From AC-32 sp035518635 (GTDB lineage: Bacteria; Actinomycetota; Thermoleophilia; Gaiellales; Gaiellaceae): a stretch of 61,220 nt of DNA. The notes below the pieces were generated by a model. That model saw only the letters and a program-made list of their open reading frames with translations, searched no databases and was not told the DNA's origin. This document shows positions 15,687 to 24,157 of the stretch, piece after piece. The DNA lies in assembly GCA_035518635.1 (NCBI GenBank), contig DATIXI010000007.1, forward strand, positions 1-61,220. Direction: 5' to 3'. Position numbers and translations under genes: made by a program. Numbering within the stretch: position 1 is the stretch's first letter; every line of letters starts with the position of its first letter.

Positions 15687-16648
15687 GCGGCATCACGGTG
15701 ATCGAGGTCACCAAGCGGTTCAACGGCTTCACCGCGCTCGACGACGTCTCCGTCGCGATCCCCGAGGGCTCTCTGACCGCGCTGCTGGGCCCGAGCGGGA
15801 GCGGGAAGTCCACGCTGCTGCGCGTGATCGCCGGGTTGGAGCAGCCGGAGGCCGGCCAGGTGCTGATCGGGCAGGACGACGTGACCGACCGGCCGGCGCG
15901 GGCCCGCGGCGTGGGCATGGTCTTCCAGCACTACGCCGCCTTCAAGCACATGACTGTCCGGGACAACGTCGCGTTCGGGCTGACCGTACGCAAGCGGCCG
16001 CGCGCGGAGATCGACAAGCGCGTGCACGAGCTGCTCGAGCTCGTGCAGCTCGAGGGTCTCGCCAAGCGCTACCCGGCCCAGCTCTCGGGGGGCCAGCGGC
16101 AGCGGATGGCACTCGCCCGCGCGCTCGCGGTGGAGCCGAGCGTGCTGTTGCTGGACGAGCCGTTCGGGGCGCTGGACGCTCGCGTCCGCAAGGAGCTCCG
16201 CAGCTGGCTGCGGCGCCTGCACGACGAGGTTCACGTCACGACGATCATCGTCACGCACGACCAGGAGGAGGCGATGGAGGTCGCCGGCCAGGTCGTCGTC
16301 CTCAACGAGGGGCGGATCGAGCAGATCGGCTCGCCGCGCGAGCTGTACGACTCGCCCGCGAACGAGTTCGTCATGGGCTTCATCGGGCCGGTAAACCGCC
16401 TCGGCGACACGTTCGTCCGCCCGCACGACGTCGACCTGCGGCTCGAGCCGGAGGAGGGCGCGTTCGAGGCGATGGTGGAGCGCGTGGTGCACCTCGGCTT
16501 CGAGGTTCGCGTCGAGCTCGTACGCGACGACGGGCAGCACCTGCTCGCGCAGCTGACCCAGGAGGAGGCGGAGCAGCTCGAGCTCGCACGCGGCCAGATC
16601 GTCTACGTGCGGTCGAGCCGCGAGACGACGTTCAGCCGCTCCGGCTAG
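15683..16648 (+). CDS. cysA: Sulfate ABC transporter ATP-binding protein CysA
   Basis: ATPase that powers sulfate import. Walker A is GPSGSGKSTLL (about residues 35-45), the Q-loop lies in GMVFQHYAAFKHMTV, the ABC signature is LSGGQRQRMALARAL (about 134-148), Walker B is VLLLDEPFGALDARV (about 155-169) and the switch His is in TIIVTHDQEEAM. After about residue 240 comes a TOBE-like regulatory domain (FVRPHDVDLRLEPEEGAF). The 321-residue length is typical for CysA. It is the last gene of the importer operon; its stop overlaps that of the convergent Rrf2 gene by 3 bp. Confidence 0.95.
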   Translation: MSGITVIEVTKRFNGFTALDDVSVAIPEGSLTALLGPSGSGKSTLLRVIAGLEQPEAGQVLIGQDDVTDRPARARGVGMVFQHYAAFKHMTVRDNVAFGLTVRKRPRAEIDKRVHELLELVQLEGLAKRYPAQLSGGQRQRMALARALAVEPSVLLLDEPFGALDARVRKELRSWLRRLHDEVHVTTIIVTHDQEEAMEVAGQVVVLNEGRIEQIGSPRELYDSPANEFVMGFIGPVNRLGDTFVRPHDVDLRLEPEEGAFEAMVERVVHLGFEVRVELVRDDGQHLLAQLTQEEAEQLELARGQIVYVRSSRETTFSRSG

Positions 16649-17103
16649 TGCGGCAGCCAGGCCTCGGGGTCGGCCGCGATCCGAGCGACCTCGTCCGGTA
16701 GGCGGCCCGCGGCGACGTCGGCAAGCGTCACCGTCTCGAGCACGGCGCGGAGGTTCGCCCGGACGGCGATCCAGACGTCCCGCAGCTCCGCGGCGGCGCC
16801 GGCGTACTCGACCTGCTCGGGCCGCATCCCGCGGACGTTGGCGATCGGACCCTCCACCGCGCGGATCACGTCGGCAAGCGAGATCTGCTCCGGAGGCTGC
16901 GCGAGCCAGTAGCCGCCCTCGGCGCCGCGCTGGCTCTGCACGAGGCCCGAGTGCTTGAGCTCGAGAAGGATGTTCTCGAGGAACTTGAGCGGGATCTGCT
17001 GCGACTGCGCGATCCGCTCGCCCTTGACCGGGCCCTCTCCCGCCGCCGCTGCGAGCTCCGCGCCCGCCCGCACGGCATAGTCGACCTTCGCCGAGACGCG
17101 CAT
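16645..17103 (-). CDS. Rrf2-family transcription regulator lacking cysteines
   Basis: Winged-helix Rrf2 regulator. The N-terminal DNA-binding domain is clear: RVSAKVDYAVRAGAELAAA, GERIAQSQQIPLKFLENILL (about residues 28-47), then LVQSQRGAEGGYWLA. The dimerisation helix contains DVIRAVEGPIANVRG. Iron-sulfur members such as IscR carry three Cys near residues 90-105; this 152-residue protein has no Cys at all, so it cannot ligate a cluster through cysteine. In that it resembles CymR, the Bacillus repressor of sulfur and cysteine genes. Its position tail-to-tail with the sulfate importer makes sulfur control the natural hypothesis. ATG 17103 is preceded at 8 nt by TAGGGT. Confidence 0.85.
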   Translation of the reverse strand: MRVSAKVDYAVRAGAELAAAAGEGPVKGERIAQSQQIPLKFLENILLELKHSGLVQSQRGAEGGYWLAQPPEQISLADVIRAVEGPIANVRGMRPEQVEYAGAAAELRDVWIAVRANLRAVLETVTLADVAAGRLPDEVARIAADPEAWLPH

Positions 17104-17111
17104 GCAGGCAA

Positions 17112-17117
17112 ACCCTA
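17112..17117 (-). promoter_or_regulatory. Putative -10 element of the Rrf2 gene
   Basis: TAGGGT on the minus strand lies 8 nt before ATG 17103. Confidence 0.4.
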
Positions 17118-17124
17118 GCCGGGG

Positions 17125-18528
17125 CTAGCGCTTGCCAGAAACGTGGCGCCGCCGGCGCTCGGCCGGCTCGCTCGATCTGTCGGCGGCTCCGGGTGACGGC
17201 GCTGGGGCGACACGGTTCTTGCCCGACCGCTTCGCCTCGTAGAGCGTCTCGTCCGCCGCGGCCACGAGCTCCTCGGCCCGGGGCAGGTCGCCCTTGACCG
17301 CGGCGCCGAAGCTGGCGGTCACGGTGACGGTGCTCCCGTCCGGAAGCTGAACCTGCTCCTGCTCGAGCGCGACGCGAAGTCGCTCGGCGAGCTGGACCGC
17401 GCCTTGGAGGTCGGTCTCCGGGACGATCACGGCGAACTCCTCGCCGCCGTAGCGAGCCGCGAGGTCGACCTGACGGACGTTCGCCTGTAGGACACGGCCC
17501 ACGACTCGCAGGACCTCGTCGCCGACCTGGTGGCCGTACTGGTCGTTGATGGCCTTGAAGTCGTCGATGTCGGCGAGGATCAGCGCGAGGGGGTCGCCCA
17601 CCCGCTCCGCGCGGCGCCACTCCAGCGCCAGCTCCTCGTCGAACGTCCAGCGGTTGCCGAGCCCCGTGAGCGAATCGGTCGCCGCCTGGGAGGCGATGCG
17701 CCTGAAGTCGCCGAGCGTGCGCACGATCGGGCCGCCGAACAGGAGCCCGACGAGCATCAGCAGCGCGAAGCTGCCGATCGCGGCGATCATGACGCGGTTC
17801 TTGTACGGCTCGGCGGCCGCGGTGATCGCCGCCATCGGTCGCAGCCCGAGCAGCCGGGTTCCCGCGCCGTTCGAAATCGGGGCGAAGAGGCCGCGGTAGT
17901 GCCTGCCGGCGATCTTGACCGTCCGGCCGTCGACCTCCACATGCTCGCCCGAGCCGTCGACGGCGCCGTTCCGGACGAACAGCAGCCGGTCGCCTGGCGC
18001 GTGAGGCGCGGCGGCGCGCAACTGCCTCTGCAGGCGCCGGTCGAACGGGACGAAGCCGACGACGTGGCCGACCTCGGCCCCGTTCAGCGTGAGGGACACC
18101 GGCCGGACCAGCGCGTTCTTCGGCGCCGGGCCGGCAACCCGCTTCCCGTGGAGGTAGAAGGCCATCCGGGGGTGATGCGCGGCGATTCGCCGGATCGTCT
18201 TGCGGTCGTTCGTCAGGAACGCGCGCTGGAGGGCGTGCGAACCGGAGAGCTCCTGCGCTGCCGACGCCGCGTTGTCGGAACGCACGCCGAGGTCGTTCGT
18301 CGCGCTCTGAAGCTCGAACTGGATCGCCGTGTCTGCGTGCGCCCGCTCGTTGCGAAGCGCGTTCGAATCGAGGATCCGCACGGTCGCGACCACGGGGATC
18401 CCGGCCACGACGAGGAGCGCAGCCAGGAGCTGGAGCCCCGACTTGCGCGTGATCGAAGGCTTGGGGTTGCGACGGCGCGGCGGTGCCTGCCGGTCGGCAG
18501 GGGAGGCCGATGGAGCCGCAGAGCTCAT
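17125..18528 (-). CDS. Membrane diguanylate cyclase (GGDEF) with extracytoplasmic sensor
   Basis: Makes cyclic di-GMP from two GTP. After a basic N-terminus, a transmembrane helix (LQLLAALLVVAGIPVVATVR, about residues 33-52) leads to a ~190-residue extracytoplasmic sensor region of no recognised fold, then a second helix (VMIAAIGSFALLMLVGLLFG, about 245-264) and a cytoplasmic GGDEF domain. The active site reads YGGEEF near residue 373 and the product-inhibition I-site RxxD (RQVD) lies exactly five residues before GGEEF, so the domain should be active and feedback-inhibited. ATG 18528 sits 7 nt after a FliA/WhiG-like -10 element, suggesting an alternative-sigma, nearly leaderless transcript. 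The 467-residue protein ends in a basic tail. Confidence 0.9.
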   Translation of the reverse strand: MSSAAPSASPADRQAPPRRRNPKPSITRKSGLQLLAALLVVAGIPVVATVRILDSNALRNERAHADTAIQFELQSATNDLGVRSDNAASAAQELSGSHALQRAFLTNDRKTIRRIAAHHPRMAFYLHGKRVAGPAPKNALVRPVSLTLNGAEVGHVVGFVPFDRRLQRQLRAAAPHAPGDRLLFVRNGAVDGSGEHVEVDGRTVKIAGRHYRGLFAPISNGAGTRLLGLRPMAAITAAAEPYKNRVMIAAIGSFALLMLVGLLFGGPIVRTLGDFRRIASQAATDSLTGLGNRWTFDEELALEWRRAERVGDPLALILADIDDFKAINDQYGHQVGDEVLRVVGRVLQANVRQVDLAARYGGEEFAVIVPETDLQGAVQLAERLRVALEQEQVQLPDGSTVTVTASFGAAVKGDLPRAEELVAAADETLYEAKRSGKNRVAPAPSPGAADRSSEPAERRRRHVSGKR

Positions 18529-18535
18529 GCCCTCG

Positions 18536-18563
18536 TTATCGGCCCGGCCGGTACCGGGCTTGA
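18536..18563 (-). promoter_or_regulatory. FliA/WhiG-like promoter of the GGDEF gene
   Basis: On the minus strand TCAAG (18563-18559), a 16-nt spacer and CCGATAA (18542-18536) resemble the sigma-28 family -10 GCCGATAA. The base before CCGATAA is G. Start codon 18528 is 7 nt downstream. The same motif and spacing occur at 58058-58085. Confidence 0.55.
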
Positions 18564-18600
18564 TCCCGTCGTGTGGGGCTCGAGACGGTCGGCGCGGCGG

Positions 18601-20244
18601 CTAGCTGCCGGCGCTGTAGTGCGCGGCGATCCGCGCGGCGCTCAGGGCGCTCGAGTACATGGCGACCTCGTCGATGTCGTTCTTGCCGTAGTCGTAGCCC
18701 CTCCCGATCCGGAGGGAGCTCGTGCTGGTGTTCGTGGGGAAGCTGGCCGAAGTCGTCGTCTTCAGCACGCCGTTCACGTACCAGCGGACCTTCCCGCCAC
18801 CGTAGGTGACGACGAAGTAGCGGAAGCTCGAGGTCAGCGCGCCGCTGCCGGACCCGATCGAGAGGCCGTTCCGGTTCAGCCTGAGGGTTCCGTTCGAGTC
18901 GGCCGAGATGTTGTAGCCGCTGCTGTAGCCGCCACCGCCGCCCCAGTACGAGTACGACGAGCTCTTTGACAGGATGCCGGGCCGCCTGTTGACGAACGAC
19001 CGCTGCCTGGCCCAGAACTCGATGCTCCAGGAGCCGTTCAGGCGGAGCGCCGTGTCGTCGGCGATCCGGACGCAGTCGTTGACGCCGTCGAAGCGGGCCG
19101 CAGCGTTGGGGTCCCCCGTGAGCGCGCCAGGGAGAAGTCCGAGCGTGACGCCGTTCAGGTAGGTGCCGTTTCTGTTGTGGCCGCTCGAGTCGGCGGCGAC
19201 CGTCCCACTCGTCTCACCGAGGCGCCAGTACGCGATCGGGTTGTCCGCGAGCACGGTGGCCGCGTAGCTGCCGGGCGGGGGAGGCGGCGGAGGAGGGGGT
19301 GGGGGCGGAGGCGTGCAGTCGACCGTCGAGCTGGCCGAGGCCGAGCCGCTACCGCCGTCGGTGCTCGTGAACGAGGCGGTGTTGTCGTAGTCCCCGCAGG
19401 CGGGGTCGTCCGTGTTGCTGACGACGTGGACGGCGGTGCTCGTCCCGCCCGCGAGCGTGGTCGGGGTGTAGACCAGGGTCTGGCTGGGCGCCGTGCCACT
19501 CACCGACCAGCCTGCGTCACTGTCGTTCGTCTCGACCGTCCAGTCGATCCCGGTGCCGCTGGGAAGAGCGTCCGTGAAGGACAGGCCGTTCGCCGTGCTG
19601 CCGCCGGTGTTGGTGAGCGTGATCGTGAACCCGAGCTGTGCGCCCGACGGGACGCTGGCGCTGTCGGCCTGATCGGCGATCTCGACCGCGGCAGGCGTGG
19701 GCGGCGGCGGAGGCGGGGGTGGCGGCGGAGGAGGAGGTGGGGGTGGCGGCGGGGGCGGCGGAGGCGGTGGCGGCGGGGGAGGCGGAGGCGGAGGCGGCGG
19801 CGGCGTGTTGTTCGAGGGGAGCTGGGTGGGCGTGCTCGTCGGCGGGACGATTGCCGGGGTCAGCGGCTTCTCGGGCACGCGCGGGCTCGAGCCGTGGCTG
19901 TGGTGGCGGTGCAAAGTGTTTCGAGGCTTCTTGTCGTGCGCGGCGCGGCGGGCCGCCTCGACCGAGTGCAAGACGGCGGGCGCAAAGCTCGCGAGGGCGA
20001 TCGTGTTGGACGGCGCGGTGCCACGGTTCTCGCCGGGCGAGCCCGCGTCGAAGACGACGTTGCGGGCGAGCCGGTCGCTCGCCGAGGCCGAGGTGACGTC
20101 CGTGAGGATCGGCAGGCCCAGCGTCACCCAGAGAACGGAGACGAGCGGCAGCGCGAGCAGCATCGGAAGCGCGCGGGAGCGTGAGCGCCGCAACGCGCGC
20201 GTGGAGGGAAGCCGCCGGGGTAGGTCGACGTAGGTTTGCCGCAT
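18601..20244 (-). CDS. Secreted/surface protein with poly-proline linkers, DUF11-like and LamG-like domains
   Basis: A 547-residue extracellular protein. A basic N-terminus (RRSRSRALP) precedes a hydrophobic segment (MLLALPLVSVLWVTLGLPIL, about residues 28-47) serving as signal peptide or anchor. A Ser/Pro/His-rich stretch leads to about 35 consecutive prolines (near residues 150-184), a DUF11-like beta-domain (FTITLTNTGGSTANGLSFTD near 208-227), a second run of 13 prolines and a C-terminal LamG/concanavalin-type domain (IAYWRLGETSG, ARFDGVNDCVRI, DIDEVAMYSSALSAARIAAH). LamG domains commonly bind glycans, so adhesion or wall association is likely but inferred. Such a proline run should depend on EF-P for translation. 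It lies between c-di-GMP genes, which may connect it to a surface-attachment programme. Confidence 0.75.
   Translation of the reverse strand: MRQTYVDLPRRLPSTRALRRSRSRALPMLLALPLVSVLWVTLGLPILTDVTSASASDRLARNVVFDAGSPGENRGTAPSNTIALASFAPAVLHSVEAARRAAHDKKPRNTLHRHHSHGSSPRVPEKPLTPAIVPPTSTPTQLPSNNTPPPPPPPPPPPPPPPPPPPPPPPPPPPPPPPPPPPTPAAVEIADQADSASVPSGAQLGFTITLTNTGGSTANGLSFTDALPSGTGIDWTVETNDSDAGWSVSGTAPSQTLVYTPTTLAGGTSTAVHVVSNTDDPACGDYDNTASFTSTDGGSGSASASSTVDCTPPPPPPPPPPPPPGSYAATVLADNPIAYWRLGETSGTVAADSSGHNRNGTYLNGVTLGLLPGALTGDPNAAARFDGVNDCVRIADDTALRLNGSWSIEFWARQRSFVNRRPGILSKSSSYSYWGGGGGYSSGYNISADSNGTLRLNRNGLSIGSGSGALTSSFRYFVVTYGGGKVRWYVNGVLKTTTSASFPTNTSTSSLRIGRGYDYGKNDIDEVAMYSSALSAARIAAHYSAGS
19699..19804. 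repeat. Low-complexity G-rich (proline-codon) tract
   Basis: About 105 bp of GGN triplets on the + strand, read as CCN proline codons on the coding minus strand. Mixed third positions suggest old, selected repetition rather than recent slippage. The + strand poly-glycine frame is a shadow. Confidence 0.8.
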
Positions 20245-20263
20245 GTCTTCGTCCGCAGTGCCC

Positions 20264-20284
20264 GTGAGGGCCGAGTGCCCTCAC
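20264..20284. other. 8-bp perfect hairpin upstream of the LamG gene
   Basis: GTGAGGGC and GCCCTCAC flank a 5-nt loop in the divergent region between the LamG gene (start 20244) and the carboxylase gene (start 20348). It could be an operator or a leader hairpin. A weaker FliA-like -10 (CCGATGG on the minus strand, 20290-20284) touches it. Confidence 0.5.
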
Positions 20285-20333
20285 CATCGGCCCGTCCCGG
20301 CCGGCGCGCTTCCCCCAAACGGGTATCCGCCGC

Positions 20334-20339
20334 TATAGG
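20334..20339 (+). promoter_or_regulatory. Putative -10 element of the carboxylase gene
   Basis: TATAGG ends 8 nt before GTG 20348. Confidence 0.4.
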
Positions 20340-20347
20340 CTCGCTCC

Positions 20348-21919
20348 GTGGCGACGACCGACGACCGTTCGGAGACGACTGCCGGCAAGCTCGAGCGGCT
20401 CCAGGAGCTGCGCGAGGAGGCGCTCCACGCGGGAAGCGAGCGCGCGGTCGCCCGGCAGCGCGAGGAAGGGAAGCTCCTCGCGCGCGAGCGGGCCGAGAAG
20501 CTGCTCGATCCGGGCTCGTTCGTCGAGCTCGACCGCTACGTGCGCCACCGCGAGGTCGAGTTCGGCATGCGCGATCGGCGGCCGTACGGCGACGCGGTCG
20601 TCACCGGCTACGGCACGATCATCGGGCGGAAGGTCTTCGTCTTCTCGCAGGACTTCACCATCTTCGGCGGGAGCCTCTCCGAGGTCTTCGCCGAGAAAAT
20701 CTGCAAGGTGATGGACATGGCCGCCCGGTACGGCTGCCCCGTGGTCGGCATCAACGACTCCGGTGGCGCGCGCATTCAGGAGGGCGTGGTGTCGCTGGCC
20801 GGGTACGCGGAGATCTTCTGGCGGAACGTCCAGTGCTCGGGCGTGATCCCGCAGGTGAGCCTGATCATGGGCCCGTGCGCGGGCGGTGCTGTCTACTCGC
20901 CCGCGATGACCGACTTCGTGCTGATGGTCGAGGGCAGCTCGTACATGTTCATCACCGGCCCCGACGTGGTGAAGACGGTGACGGGGGAGGAGGTGACGTT
21001 CGAGGAGCTGGGCGGGGCGGCGACGCACGCGGCCAAGTCGGGTGTCGCGCACCTGATCGCCCCGAGCGAGGCGGCCTGCCTCGAGGACGCGCGCTACCTG
21101 CTCTCGTTCCTCCCGCAGAACAACGTCGACCCGCCTCCGTACGCAGAGCCGTCCGATCCTCCGGGCCGGGAGGACGCCGAGCTCGAATCGGTGATCCCGG
21201 ACGACCCGGCCAAGCCGTACGACATGAAGGAGGTCATCCGACACGTCGTCGACGACGGCGAGTTCCTCGAGGTGCACGAGCGCTGGGCCGAGAACCTCGT
21301 CTGCGGGCTCGCGCGGCTGAACGGCCACCCGGTCGGCGTGGTGGGGAACCAGCCGCACTCGCTCGCCGGCGTCCTCGACATCGACTCCTCGTCGAAGGGC
21401 GCCCGCTTCGTGCGCACGTGCGACGCGTTCAACATCCCGCTCGTCACGTTCGTCGACGTCCCCGGGTTCCTGCCGGGCACGGCGCAGGAGTGGGGCGGGA
21501 TCATCCGCCACGGGGCGAAGCTGCTCTACGCGTACGCGGAGGCGACAGTGCCGAAGCTCGCGGTGATCACACGCAAGGCCTACGGGGGCGCCTACGACGT
21601 CATGAGCTCGAAGCACATCCGCGCGGACTTCAACTTCGCCTGGCCGACCGCCGAGGTCGCGGTGATGGGGCCCGAGGGCGCGGTGAACATCGTCTTCCGC
21701 CACGAGCTCGAGGGTGCCGACGCGGAGACGAAGCGCGCGGAGCTCATCGACCACTACCGGGAACGCTTTGCGAACCCGTACGTCGCCGCGGAGCGGGGCT
21801 ACGTCGACGACGTGATCGAGCCGCGGCGGACCAGGCCCGTGCTGGCGAACGCGCTCGAGACCGCGCTGACCAAGCGCGAGCGCCGCCCGCAGCGCAAGCA
21901 CGGCAACATTCCGCTCTAG
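20348..21919 (+). CDS. Acyl-CoA (propionyl-CoA) carboxylase beta subunit
   Basis: Carboxyltransferase subunit of an actinobacterial-type acyl-CoA carboxylase. It moves CO2 from carboxybiotin to acetyl-, propionyl- or a longer acyl-CoA, making (methyl)malonyl-CoA. Two crotonase-fold halves are visible: GGSLSEVFAEKICKVMDMA, GINDSGGARIQEGVVSLAGY (about residues 137-156) and MGPCAGGAVYSPAMTDF in the first; FVDVPGFLPGTAQEWGGIIR (about 373-392) and ITRKAYGGAYDVMSSKHI in the second. The 523-residue length is normal for PccB/AccD. The matching biotin carboxylase/BCCP gene (26012-27775) and an epsilon-like small protein (25278-25442) lie a few kb downstream. Substrate specificity cannot be read from sequence alone. 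Confidence 0.92.
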   Translation: MATTDDRSETTAGKLERLQELREEALHAGSERAVARQREEGKLLARERAEKLLDPGSFVELDRYVRHREVEFGMRDRRPYGDAVVTGYGTIIGRKVFVFSQDFTIFGGSLSEVFAEKICKVMDMAARYGCPVVGINDSGGARIQEGVVSLAGYAEIFWRNVQCSGVIPQVSLIMGPCAGGAVYSPAMTDFVLMVEGSSYMFITGPDVVKTVTGEEVTFEELGGAATHAAKSGVAHLIAPSEAACLEDARYLLSFLPQNNVDPPPYAEPSDPPGREDAELESVIPDDPAKPYDMKEVIRHVVDDGEFLEVHERWAENLVCGLARLNGHPVGVVGNQPHSLAGVLDIDSSSKGARFVRTCDAFNIPLVTFVDVPGFLPGTAQEWGGIIRHGAKLLYAYAEATVPKLAVITRKAYGGAYDVMSSKHIRADFNFAWPTAEVAVMGPEGAVNIVFRHELEGADAETKRAELIDHYRERFANPYVAAERGYVDDVIEPRRTRPVLANALETALTKRERRPQRKHGNIPL

Positions 21920-22067
21920 CCGCTCGCCTCCGACCGGTCGGCCCGACGGGCGTCCTGTTTAAGGCACACCCGGCCTCCTCCCCGAGGCGAACGTATCGCC
22001 GAAATCCGCACGCGTGTGTGCCGCGATCGTGCCGAGACCGTCACAACGACGAGCTGGAGGGTGCGCG

Positions 22068-22100
22068 GCGGGGCGGGCGCCGCCGCAGTGCCCGCCCCGC
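22068..22100. terminator. Strong GC hairpin between convergent genes
   Basis: GCGGGGCGGGC (22068-22078) and GCCCGCCCCGC (22090-22100) form an 11-bp perfect stem with an 11-nt loop, right after the carboxylase gene and before the convergent GGDEF/HD-GYP stop. It has no U tract, as is common for actinobacterial bidirectional terminators. The remaining bases from 21920 to 22067 show nothing else I can support. Confidence 0.6.
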
Positions 22101-22104
22101 GCGC

Positions 22105-23925
22105 TCAGGACGCCAGCGCAGCAGCCGCCGTTTCTGTCGGCGTGGCGTCGAGCCCCAGCTCTTCGGCGAGCGCCATCACGATCTCCGGGTCGAACTGCGA
22201 GCCCGCGCAGCGGTCGAGCTCGGCGATCGCCTCCTCGGGCGCGACCCTGCTGCGGTAGACGCGCTCCGAGGTCATCGCGTCGTACGCGTCCGCCACGAAG
22301 ATGATCCGCGCCCCGAGCGGGATCCGGTGGCCCGGCAGGCCGTCCGGGTAGCCGCTCCCGTCCCAGCGCTCGTGATGGTGCAGGACCCACTCCGCAACCG
22401 GGTCGACACCGAGGCTCTCGAGCATCCGGAAGCCGATCTGCGGGTGCCGCTCGAGCACGATCCGCTCGGGCTCGGTCAGCGGCCCGGGCTTGCGGAGGAT
22501 CTCCTCGGGGATCGCCAGCTTGCCGAGGTCGTGCAGGCTCGCGGCGAGCCGGGTCAGCTCGACGTCCTGCTCGCTCAGGCCCAGCCGGCGTGCTGTGCGG
22601 GCTGCGAGCTCCGCCACGCGCTGGGAATGACTTCCCGTGTAGACGTCACGTGCGTCCACCGCGCGGGCGAGGCTCGCTGCCGCACGGAAGCGCGCCGCCC
22701 GATCAGGCCCCCCGGCGAGGCGCTTCAACTCGGCAAGCTCGATCACGTCCGGCCTGTAGGAGCGGACGCGATTCTTGCCGTATTCCTTTGCCCAGTAGAG
22801 GGCGCTGTCTGCGAGGCGGATCAGCTCGTCCCGGTCGGCGGCATGCTGCGGCGAGATTGCGACGCCCGCGCTCACCGTTACGGAACCGACCTGGTCGAGG
22901 TCGAGCGCGCCGATCCGCTCGACCACCGAAGAGGCGGCCGTCAGCGCGGCGGACTCGTCGTAGCCGGGCAGGAGCAGCGCGAACTCGTCGCCGCCCAGAC
23001 GGAAGGCCTCGCCGGTCTGGCGCAGACGGGCGGCGAGCTGCGACAGGACGTTGTCGCCCGCGGGGTGGCCGAAGCGGTCGTTGATCCGCTTGAAGTCGTC
23101 CACGTCGACGAAGCAGAGCGTCAGCGGAAGCTGCCGCTCGTGCGCCGACGCGAGCTCCCGCTCCAGCCGCTCGTGGAAGTGGCGGTGATTGCCGAGGCCC
23201 GTGAGCGGGTCCGTGAGCGCGAGCCGCATCGCCCGGAGCGCCCGCACGATCGCGCGCTGGTAGAGCTGGATCGCGAGCAGCGGCCCGACCAGGGCGACCG
23301 AGAGGAACGGAGAGCGCTGCCAGAGCACGACCAGCATCAGCGCGGCCGAGGCCATCAGCGAGAAGGGCACGATCGTCCAGCGGATGTTGGTGCGGGCCAG
23401 CGCGAAGAAGGAGCGGTGCGAGCTGACCGCGACGACGGCGGTGATCAGGATCAGATTGACCCCGTACTGGGCCGAGGCCGCGGCGCCCACCCTCGCGAGC
23501 ACGCCGCTCGCTCCTGTCTCCCCGTCGAGCGGGGCCGAGAGCGCGCCGGCCGCGGTCGCCGCAAGCGCGAGCACCGAGACGTTGTAGGCGATCCGGATGC
23601 GAGGCCGGTGCTCCAGCAGCTGCGTGACCGCGGGTGCGAGTACCACGACGAGCACGCCGGCGGCCCACCCGAAGAGGACGATCGAGGCGACGCCGAAGAC
23701 GAAGGAGAGCGAGACGCCGCCGGTGTCCGCTCCTTCGATCGGGACCGGGAAGCGGTCAGCGAGCGTCGAGGCGGCGAGGAGGGCGGCAAGCCCCACCATC
23801 GTCGTCGTCTTGTGCGGCGTGACCGCGAACGAGATCGCGGCCGCGATCGTGACCCCGAAGCCCGCCACGCACACGGGCACGACGACCGCGAGGAGGCGCG
23901 GCGGGGGAGCGGCGGCCTTCGTCAC
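22105..23925 (-). CDS. Membrane GGDEF and HD-GYP protein (c-di-GMP synthesis and hydrolysis)
   Basis: A 606-residue bifunctional-looking c-di-GMP enzyme. The N-terminal ~225 residues hold about six to seven transmembrane helices. The GGDEF domain follows (TDPLTGLGNHRHFHERLERE near 230-249; active site LGGDEFALL near 308). The C-terminal HD-GYP phosphodiesterase has SLHDLGKLAIPEEIL (about 456-470), HHHERWDGSGYPDGLPG (about 508-524) and DAYDAMTSERVYR. Both active sites look intact, and no RxxD I-site precedes GGDEF (RQTGEAFRLGGDEF). The GTG 23925 start is uncertain because GGGAGGA directly abuts it; a start a few codons later is possible. It follows a 41-codon membrane ORF by 6 bp, probably in one transcript. 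Confidence 0.9.
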   Translation of the reverse strand: MTKAAAPPPRLLAVVVPVCVAGFGVTIAAAISFAVTPHKTTTMVGLAALLAASTLADRFPVPIEGADTGGVSLSFVFGVASIVLFGWAAGVLVVVLAPAVTQLLEHRPRIRIAYNVSVLALAATAAGALSAPLDGETGASGVLARVGAAASAQYGVNLILITAVVAVSSHRSFFALARTNIRWTIVPFSLMASAALMLVVLWQRSPFLSVALVGPLLAIQLYQRAIVRALRAMRLALTDPLTGLGNHRHFHERLERELASAHERQLPLTLCFVDVDDFKRINDRFGHPAGDNVLSQLAARLRQTGEAFRLGGDEFALLLPGYDESAALTAASSVVERIGALDLDQVGSVTVSAGVAISPQHAADRDELIRLADSALYWAKEYGKNRVRSYRPDVIELAELKRLAGGPDRAARFRAAASLARAVDARDVYTGSHSQRVAELAARTARRLGLSEQDVELTRLAASLHDLGKLAIPEEILRKPGPLTEPERIVLERHPQIGFRMLESLGVDPVAEWVLHHHERWDGSGYPDGLPGHRIPLGARIIFVADAYDAMTSERVYRSRVAPEEAIAELDRCAGSQFDPEIVMALAEELGLDATPTETAAAALAS

Positions 23926-23931
23926 TCCTCC

Positions 23932-24057
23932 CTACCAGTAGAGATTTCGCAGCGTGTCTCCGAGGTCGCCGGGATCGAGCTCGGCGCCGACAACGGCGAT
24001 CACGATCAGTGCGATGACGGCTATGACGACCAGCAGCCGAGGACGCCATTGAAGCAT
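23932..24057 (-). CDS. 41-residue single-pass membrane miniprotein
   Basis: A small ORF upstream of the GGDEF/HD-GYP gene. It begins MLQWRPRL, continues with one hydrophobic helix (LLVVIAVIALIVIAVVGAEL, about residues 8-27) and ends with a short acidic tail finishing NLYW. ATG 24057 is preceded by GGGGAGG at 6-nt spacing, a strong ribosome binding site. The TAG at 23932 lies 6 nt before the GTG of the downstream gene, which supports coupling. No family is recognisable; it may modulate the downstream membrane enzyme. Confidence 0.6.
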   Translation of the reverse strand: MLQWRPRLLVVIAVIALIVIAVVGAELDPGDLGDTLRNLYW

Positions 24058-24157
24058 CGTCCACCTCCCCACAACGCGAAACATGACGCCGACGATTGTC
24101 CAATCCCCGCAAACGCGCGGCTATCCCCCGGAAGGGTGACTTGGCGCTTGCTAGACG

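Noticed and set aside
19697..20233. Poly-glycine frame on the + strand (PE-PGRS-like)
   Set aside because: It is the antisense of the poly-proline tract in the LamG protein, which has a signal peptide and recognisable domains.
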